Shown piece by piece: positions 46,901 through 51,281 of a stretch of 51,281 bases of DNA (positions within the stretch are counted from its first letter, which is position 1; every line of letters starts with the position of its first letter). The DNA is from Parcubacteria group bacterium Athens0714_16 (lineage in GTDB: Bacteria > Patescibacteriota > Minisyncoccia > Phycocordibacterales > 21-14-all-36-13): positions 1 to 51,281 of the forward strand of contig VMGX01000003.1 of NCBI GenBank assembly GCA_007376805.1, in the 5' to 3' direction. The translations under genes and the position numbers were made by a program. The notes under the pieces were generated by a model. That model did not search any database, was not told where the DNA came from, and saw nothing but the letters and a program-made list of their open reading frames with translations.

Positions 46901-47637
46901 ACTTTTTCAACTTGTTCTTCAAGTTTCTTTTGTAAATCATTTAAATTTAATTCTTTAAATACATCATATATAACTTCTGCGCCCGTGCCGGCCTCAAAAA
47001 GTGAGCCATATTTTAGTGAGAATTTATTGTATTCCGTATCATCAAGTATTTTTCCTTTTTGTATATTTTCAATTTCTCTTTTTGTAAGTATATATATATC
47101 TTTTAAACTATCTTTTGATTTTTGATCTTTTAGTGATTTTGTTTTCGATTTATATTCTGAATCCAAATCTCTTAAAATTTGCATTCTTTCTTCATCATTT
47201 ACAGATGTAATCATATAACCAGCAAAATAAATTACTTTTTCAAGATCAAATGCACTTACATCAAGAATAGTAGCCATTCGTGATGGAACGCCCTTCAAAA
47301 ACCAAATGTGAGAAACTGGTGTAGCAAGTTCTATGTGCCCCATTCTTTCTCTTCTTACAACAGATCTTGTTATCTCAACTCCACATTTTTCACAAACAAT
47401 ACCTTTATATCTTATACCTCTATATTTACCACAATAACATTCATAATCCTTTTCTGGACCGAATATTTTTTCATCAAACAAACCATTTTTTTCACTCCTT
47501 TGTGTTCTGTAGTTTATTGTTTCTGGTTTTGTAACTTCTCCAAATGACCAATCTAACATTCTTTCGGGAGACGCAAGTTTTATTCCAACTGTATCAAAAT
47601 CTGATACATTTATTGTTTTTTTGTTGTTGTTTATCAT
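43963..47637 (-). CDS. rpoC: RNA polymerase beta-prime subunit
   Basis: The catalytic half of RNA polymerase with beta. 1224 aa: N-terminal zinc site (Cys67, Cys69, Cys82, Cys85), the active-site loop FNADFDGDQMAVH holding the three Mg-binding Asp residues, the bridge and trigger regions (GGTASVGGDITAGLPRVEE, TMRTFHTGG) and a second zinc cluster CGTKES with GICRKCYG. No large lineage inserts, so it is a compact form. It is 36 bases after rpoB in the same transcript. Confidence 0.97.
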   Translation of the reverse strand: MINNNKKTINVSDFDTVGIKLASPERMLDWSFGEVTKPETINYRTQRSEKNGLFDEKIFGPEKDYECYCGKYRGIRYKGIVCEKCGVEITRSVVRRERMGHIELATPVSHIWFLKGVPSRMATILDVSAFDLEKVIYFAGYMITSVNDEERMQILRDLDSEYKSKTKSLKDQKSKDSLKDIYILTKREIENIQKGKILDDTEYNKFSLKYGSLFEAGTGAEVIYDVFKELNLNDLQKKLEEQVEKVGALEREKIIKRLSLIKSLIKSRTRPEWMFLKRIPILPPALRPMVALDGGRHATSDVNDLYRRVINRNNRLKKLQEISAPAVILRNEKRILQEAVDALLDNSIRKRENSYMATSQSQRRPLKSLSDNLKSKQGLFRQNLLGKRVDYSGRSVIVVGPKLNLDQCGIPKHMALELFRPFVISKLLENELSYNIRGANKLIDDGIPEVWAILEEIIADKYVLLNRAPTLHRLGIQAFRPILIEGNAIQVHPLVCTAFNADFDGDQMAVHIPLSKEAQFEAKTFMASNKNLLKPGNGRPVVSAKMLDIILGCFWMTKLMDGKKGEGKIFSSPNEAISGYDYDVVDFRAKIKILPTVNKKYEKFEGKIFETSVGRLIFNSVLPSDYSFVNEEVNIGLMHKLIDDLMDRYEMDKIPSILDRIKTLGFKYATQAGITWGIDDIKVPEEKKAIIDEAKNKADVVLSNFNDGLLSDDERYRKNIEIWHEAKNDVEKIISQSLDKTGPVYDMWKSGARGSLSQITAMAGMKGLIYNSKGETIDFPITTSSKEGHTPIEYFITTHGSRKGLTDTALNTAKAGYLTRKLFDVSQDVVITEDDCGTKESILIKGGESLSGIKVHISKNIAGRYVSKDIINGKGNVLFKTGHLLSVEDAVVVENNGVSEVHVRSPLGCKTLRGICRKCYGIDLGTNKLIDLGETVGTIAAQAIGEPGTQLTMRTFHTGGTASVGGDITAGLPRVEEVFERRIPKNPAVVSKTGGEVMEVVDTDKGKIIKVFPDVEDKKGTKDIIEYVVNFMRTSLVKKGDVVIKGQPLTDGSADLKEMFKYGGRELTQDYIIHEIGKIYELQGASISRKHIEVIIRQMFSRVKIKTNGDTDFSNGDIVSVAELNERNNIAREGGLLEAKAVPLIMGITEVALSRGGFLSAASFQHTTRILINSAVRGTEDKLLGLKENVIIGRLIPAGTGFKGSPKSDAMQKYISEFRNEEEE

Positions 47638-47673
47638 ATATTTTAAAATTTTAATTATAAGTTCAAAAAAACA

Positions 47674-50600
47674 TTAAAAGTTTTTTGATTTTGGTGGTTT
47701 AGAAACGCCCTTCAACTCAATATCTAGAGCAAGCGCTCTAAGATTATTTAGAAGAACATTAAAAGACGCTGGAATATTCATGTGTCTAATATCCCGACCT
47801 TTTATAATTGCATCGAATGCGCTTGAACGACCCATTATGTCGTCAGATTTAATTGTAAGTACTTCTCTGAGAGTATAAGCGGCACCATAACCAAGTAATG
47901 CCCATACTTCCATCTCTCCAAATCTTTGTCCTCCGTTTTGTGCTTTTCCTCCTAATGGTTGTTGATTTATTAAAGAATAAGGACCAATAGAACGCATGTG
48001 TATTTTGTCTTCAACCATGTGGTGCAATTTCATAACATACATGTAACCAATGGCTATATCTTGGTCAAATTTAACACCAGTTCTACCATCATATAATTTT
48101 ACTTTTCCATTTCTAGGATATCCTGCTTTTTCTAACTCATCTTTTATTTCATCATCTGTTGCTCCTGCAAATGGTGGAATAATTGCCTGATAATCCAAAG
48201 TTTTTGCTGCCAATCCTAAGTGTAATTCCAATATCTGTCCGAGGTTCATACGAGACGGAACACCCAATGGTGTAAGAATCATATCCACAGGAGTCCCATC
48301 TTCTGTGTATGGCATATCTTCTTCTGGCAATACTGTTGAAATAACACCCTTGTTTCCGTGTCTACCAGCCAACTTGTCTCCAACCGAAACATTTCTTAGT
48401 TGTGCTACTTCTATATAAATTTTTTTTATTATTCCTGACTCCAATGTATCACCGTTTTCTCTAGAAAATACTTTTACACCGATAACTCTTCCTCTCTTAC
48501 CGTTTTCTACTCTCAATGATGTGTCTTTAACATCCCTCGCCTTCTCACCAAATATTGATCTTAATAATCTTTCTTCTGGTGTAAGCTGTGTTTCGCCTTT
48601 TGGTGTAATTTTACCAACAAGAATATCCCCAGGGCGAACTTCTGCTCCAATTCTTACAATCCCATCTTCATCAAGATTTTTTAATTTAAATTCACTAACA
48701 TTTGGAATATCGTGAGTGGTTATTTCTGGGCCTAATTTTGTTTCTCTAACATTCACAGAAAACTCTTCAATGTGAATGCTCGTAAACTTACTATCTTTCA
48801 CAAGTTTTTCTGAAATAATTATTGCGTCTTCATAGTTTGCTCCAAACCATGTCATGAAAGCAACTTTTATATTTTGTCCCAATGCCAGCTGTCCATTTTC
48901 ACTAGTTGATGTATCTGCGAGAACACTATTTTTCTTTACTTTGTCATCCACACTAACACTTGGTCTTTGGTGGAAAACTGTAAATCCGTTAGTTCTTGAA
49001 AAATTAACAAGTTTGTAAGTTTTTTTCTTTCCTTCATTATTTTTTACTACAATATTTTTTGCATCTGCAGAAACTACAACACCCTCTTCTTCTGCAAGAA
49101 TCAATCTGCCCGTATCCTTTGCTGCTTTTTCTTCCATACCAGTCGCAACAACTGGTGCCTCAGGAATAATACAAGGGGTTGCTTGTTTTTGCATGTTGGA
49201 ACCCATCAGTGCTCTGTTTGCATCGTCATGTTCAAGAAAAGGAATAAGTGATGTTGCAACAGAAAATGCTTGTCTTGTGCAGACATCTATAAAATCAACT
49301 TTGTCTCTTTTAACAGAATCGGGTTTTCCATTAAATCTTACTTCTACTTCTTCGGGAATAATTGTCCCATCTTCTGAATATGGAATAGCAGCATGAGCAA
49401 TATAATGCCCGTCTTCTTCAAAGGCATTCATGTACGAAATTTCATCCGTAATTTTTCCGTTAACAACTTTTGCATATGGAGTTTCAATCATTCCAAAATC
49501 ATTAACTTTAGCAAATATAGCCAATCTAAGTATCAAGCCGATGTTAGGTCCTTCTGGTGTATGAATTGGACACAATCTTCCATAGTGTGATGGATGAACG
49601 TCACGAACTTCAAATCCAGCTCTTTCTCTTGTTAGACCTCCGGGACCAAGTGCTGAAAGTGTTCTTAGGTGTTCCATTTCTGTAAGAATATTTTCCTGTT
49701 GCATGAACTGAGAAAGCTGGTTCGTTGCAAAAAATTCTTTCAATCTTGCCTGAAGTGGTCTTGGACTTATGAAATTTGTAGGCAAGGTTGCATCGGTGTC
49801 TATTGTAGACATCTTGTCTTGTATATTTCTCTTCATCTGGGTTAAACCAACTCTCAACTTTTGTTGAAGTATTTCTCCTATAAACCTAACCCTTCTTGAA
49901 CCGAGGTGGTCAATATCATCTGGCATTGCATTTGGAGTTTCGTTTAATTTAACTATGTGAGATACGATTGTAGCAATATCATCCAATGTGATTGTTCTTA
50001 CAGCTATAGATTTTTTACCAACATCTTTCCCAAAGCGTTGATTGAAACGAAATCTACCAACTTCTGATATGTCATATCTTGTTTCGTTGAATATTCCATC
50101 AACATATTCTTTAGCGTTGTTTATAGAAACAATATCTCCTTCTCTTATTTTTTTGTAAACTTCAATATAAGAATCATCCACTGTTTTTGATGTATCTTTC
50201 GTTAGTGAAATCTCAATGTGTTTTAATGCTAATTCGTCTTTTTTAAATAAATCTTTTATTTGCTCATCTGAGCTGGCTCCCAAAACACGAAGAAGTGATG
50301 TTATTGGAAATTTTCTTTTTCTATCGATACGAACATAAATTACTCCTGTATTATCACTTTCTATTTCAACCCATACTCCTCGTGATGGAATAATTTTTGA
50401 ACCAAAATATTGTCTTCCTCTTAATATTTGAGACGTAAAAAGAATCCCGAAGGATCTTATAAGTTGTGGAACAATTACTCTCTCAACACCATTAATAATA
50501 AATGTTCCGTGGCTTGTCATCATAGGAAAATCTGCCAAGAATATTTCTTGTTCCTTTGAACTGTTGAATGTTTTGTTAGCTAATTTTACTTTTACACTTA

Positions 50601-50847
50601 GGGGTGCATCAAATGTTAATTTTTGTGTTTTTGCGTAATATTCATCATACTTTGGTTCACCAAGTTCAAAGCCAATAAACTCTAATTCAAATTTTTTACC
50701 CGAATAATCTTTAATTGGCGAAAATTCCTTAAATAATTCACTTAATCCACTCTTAATAACCCAGTTAAATGATTTTAGCTGGCTCTCTACAAGATTGGGT
50801 AGTGTTGTTAATGATTTTTTGTACCTGGAGAAGTATTTTTTATGCAT
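47674..50847 (-). CDS. rpoB: RNA polymerase beta subunit
   Basis: 1057 aa from the ATG at 50847 (MHKKYFSRYKKS); a GTG nine codons upstream is possible but less likely. Typical blocks include the rifampicin region LSQFMQQENILTEMEHLRTLSALGP (here divided among 660-700 bases either side of 49680), GLTRERAGFEVRDVHPSHYG, and the C-terminal QPLGGKAQNGGQRFGEMEVW. The length is shorter than E. coli (1342), reflecting missing insertion domains. No Shine-Dalgarno is evident; the leader is about 150 nt. Confidence 0.96.
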   Translation of the reverse strand: MHKKYFSRYKKSLTTLPNLVESQLKSFNWVIKSGLSELFKEFSPIKDYSGKKFELEFIGFELGEPKYDEYYAKTQKLTFDAPLSVKVKLANKTFNSSKEQEIFLADFPMMTSHGTFIINGVERVIVPQLIRSFGILFTSQILRGRQYFGSKIIPSRGVWVEIESDNTGVIYVRIDRKRKFPITSLLRVLGASSDEQIKDLFKKDELALKHIEISLTKDTSKTVDDSYIEVYKKIREGDIVSINNAKEYVDGIFNETRYDISEVGRFRFNQRFGKDVGKKSIAVRTITLDDIATIVSHIVKLNETPNAMPDDIDHLGSRRVRFIGEILQQKLRVGLTQMKRNIQDKMSTIDTDATLPTNFISPRPLQARLKEFFATNQLSQFMQQENILTEMEHLRTLSALGPGGLTRERAGFEVRDVHPSHYGRLCPIHTPEGPNIGLILRLAIFAKVNDFGMIETPYAKVVNGKITDEISYMNAFEEDGHYIAHAAIPYSEDGTIIPEEVEVRFNGKPDSVKRDKVDFIDVCTRQAFSVATSLIPFLEHDDANRALMGSNMQKQATPCIIPEAPVVATGMEEKAAKDTGRLILAEEEGVVVSADAKNIVVKNNEGKKKTYKLVNFSRTNGFTVFHQRPSVSVDDKVKKNSVLADTSTSENGQLALGQNIKVAFMTWFGANYEDAIIISEKLVKDSKFTSIHIEEFSVNVRETKLGPEITTHDIPNVSEFKLKNLDEDGIVRIGAEVRPGDILVGKITPKGETQLTPEERLLRSIFGEKARDVKDTSLRVENGKRGRVIGVKVFSRENGDTLESGIIKKIYIEVAQLRNVSVGDKLAGRHGNKGVISTVLPEEDMPYTEDGTPVDMILTPLGVPSRMNLGQILELHLGLAAKTLDYQAIIPPFAGATDDEIKDELEKAGYPRNGKVKLYDGRTGVKFDQDIAIGYMYVMKLHHMVEDKIHMRSIGPYSLINQQPLGGKAQNGGQRFGEMEVWALLGYGAAYTLREVLTIKSDDIMGRSSAFDAIIKGRDIRHMNIPASFNVLLNNLRALALDIELKGVSKPPKSKNF

Positions 50848-51007
50848 AGAAAATTTAATAAGACACCACAACACAACTGGTTGTGCCCAATAATTCTTAG
50901 ATTTTTAGGACTATTTTTATTATATTATTAAAAAGTTAGCCCACAATAATACAAAATATAAAAACGGAATTTCTCCAGAAACTCAATCATTCAAAATATA
51001 ACTCAAA

Positions 51008-51036
51008 AGTATATACAACCCCCCTTTCATTGTCAA
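51008..51036 (-). promoter_or_regulatory. Sigma-70 promoter of rpoBC
   Basis: On the minus strand TTGACA (51031-51036), a 17-bp spacer and TATACT (51008-51013). It is the best match to a housekeeping promoter near this operon. Confidence 0.8.
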
Positions 51037-51056
51037 GAGTATTTATAGGTGCTTGT

Positions 51057-51097
51057 GGATAAGTGGAAAAGTCCTAAATGGACTTTTCCACTTATCC
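51057..51097. terminator. Perfect 18-bp hairpin upstream of rpoB
   Basis: GGATAAGTGGAAAAGTCC pairs with its complement around TAAAT, followed by TTTATTTTAG on the plus strand. It probably insulates the rpoB promoter. Small hairpins GTAAC-tcg-GTTAC and GGTGGC / GCCACT follow at 51109-51149. Confidence 0.6.
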
Positions 51098-51165
51098 TTT
51101 ATTTTAGTAACTCGGTTACCAGAATAATTACTCGGTGGCTCCGCCACTAAATTGAGAAAAAATTA

Positions 51166-51281
51166 ATGAAAATTGTCGCTTAACGACAATTTTAAAAATA
51201 AGGATTAGAATCTAACACACTTTTTTAAAACCCCATTCAGGGATTTTAAAAAATAGGGATGAAAATTGTCGCTTGACGACA
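51166..51281. repeat. Composite hairpin repeat A-B-A, copy 2 (cut by the window end)
   Basis: Hairpin A at 51169-51193 (loop CTTAA), then AAGGATTAGAATCT, hairpin B (TTTTTTAAAACCCC / GGGATTTTAAAAAA) and a second hairpin A from 51262 (loop CTTGA). Same order and direction as 9641-9765. Confidence 0.7.

Noticed and set aside
46300-50800. Many plus-strand open frames opposite rpoB and rpoC, and similar ones opposite mreB, murA, hisS and rpoD
   Set aside because: They are shadows of long conserved genes, with no ribosome sites, promoters or family features.
50848-50874. Upstream GTG start for rpoB
   Set aside because: The nine extra residues are hydrophobic and unlike beta-subunit N-termini; the ATG at 50847 begins the family-like sequence.
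1-51281. Alternative genetic code with TGA as Gly or Trp, as in some CPR groups
   Set aside because: TGA serves as a normal stop, for example in the PBP2 and def-fmt genes, and core proteins use TGG for Trp and GGN for Gly without internal TGA.

Overview
The window looks like a chromosomal segment of a Patescibacteria/CPR bacterium, most likely of the Parcubacteria type. It is very AT-rich, uses TGA as a normal stop, and packs short-spaced core genes between many intergenic hairpins. Other CPR-like traits are small or reduced housekeeping proteins (a ProRS too short to carry an editing insert, a PriA without ATPase motifs), a self-splicing intron in a tRNA gene, and many short secreted or one-helix proteins of unknown function. 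The lineage is inferred from gene content and style; no rRNA is present to confirm it.

Layout. 0-3.5 kb: a hypothetical gene, lysS, greA with a terminator-like leader, and a small exported protein. 3.6-7.5 kb: a leftward cell-shape operon, mreB-mreC-mreD-like-PBP2. 7.6-15.9 kb, mostly leftward: proS, a small secreted protein (rightward), rseP-frr, a small ORF, holB, a second mreB, murA and a hypothetical gene. 16.0-19.4 kb, rightward: degenerate priA followed by a deformylase/formyltransferase fusion. 19.5-21.4 kb: a small membrane protein, hpf, an ArsR-type regulator and a DUF167 protein, with three identical palindromes around hpf and arsR. 21.76-22.1 kb: tRNA-Asn(GUU) split by a 268-nt group I intron. 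22.3-30.4 kb is the accessory-like part: a protein of possible nuclease fold, an ITPase/RdgB-like enzyme, secreted proteins, a DEAD-box helicase, a methyltransferase-like membrane protein and several very small genes. 30.5-33.9 kb: tandem 142-bp repeats, typA, small ORFs and a cold-shock gene. 33.9-40.6 kb: a PHP phosphoesterase, two neighbouring truB paralogues, hisS, a P-loop kinase, a DEDD exonuclease, ysxC and a DsbA-like protein. 40.7-50.9 kb, leftward: rpoD-dnaG and rpoB-rpoC, the latter with a strong TTGACA/TATACT promoter.

How the genes fit together. The core serves translation (lysS, proS, hisS, frr, hpf, typA, ysxC, def-fmt, truB, tRNA-Asn), transcription (rpoB, rpoC, rpoD, greA), replication (dnaG, holB, priA) and wall synthesis and shape (mreB twice, mreC, mreD-like, PBP2, murA). 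Stress functions are cold shock (cspA, DEAD-box helicase) and ribosome hibernation (hpf).

The most unusual layer is the repeat content. Several families of short palindromic elements are scattered through the window. One family (outer arms CCCTGTTAAAT / ATTTAACAGGG with variable inner hairpins) occurs between genes and also twice, in frame, inside the N-terminal part of rpoD. A perfect 29-nt hairpin sits in frame inside the second truB. The stop codons of lysS, the PBP2 gene, murA and def-fmt lie inside such palindromes. This resembles the protein-inserted palindromic elements described in Rickettsia, but in an unrelated and much reduced lineage.
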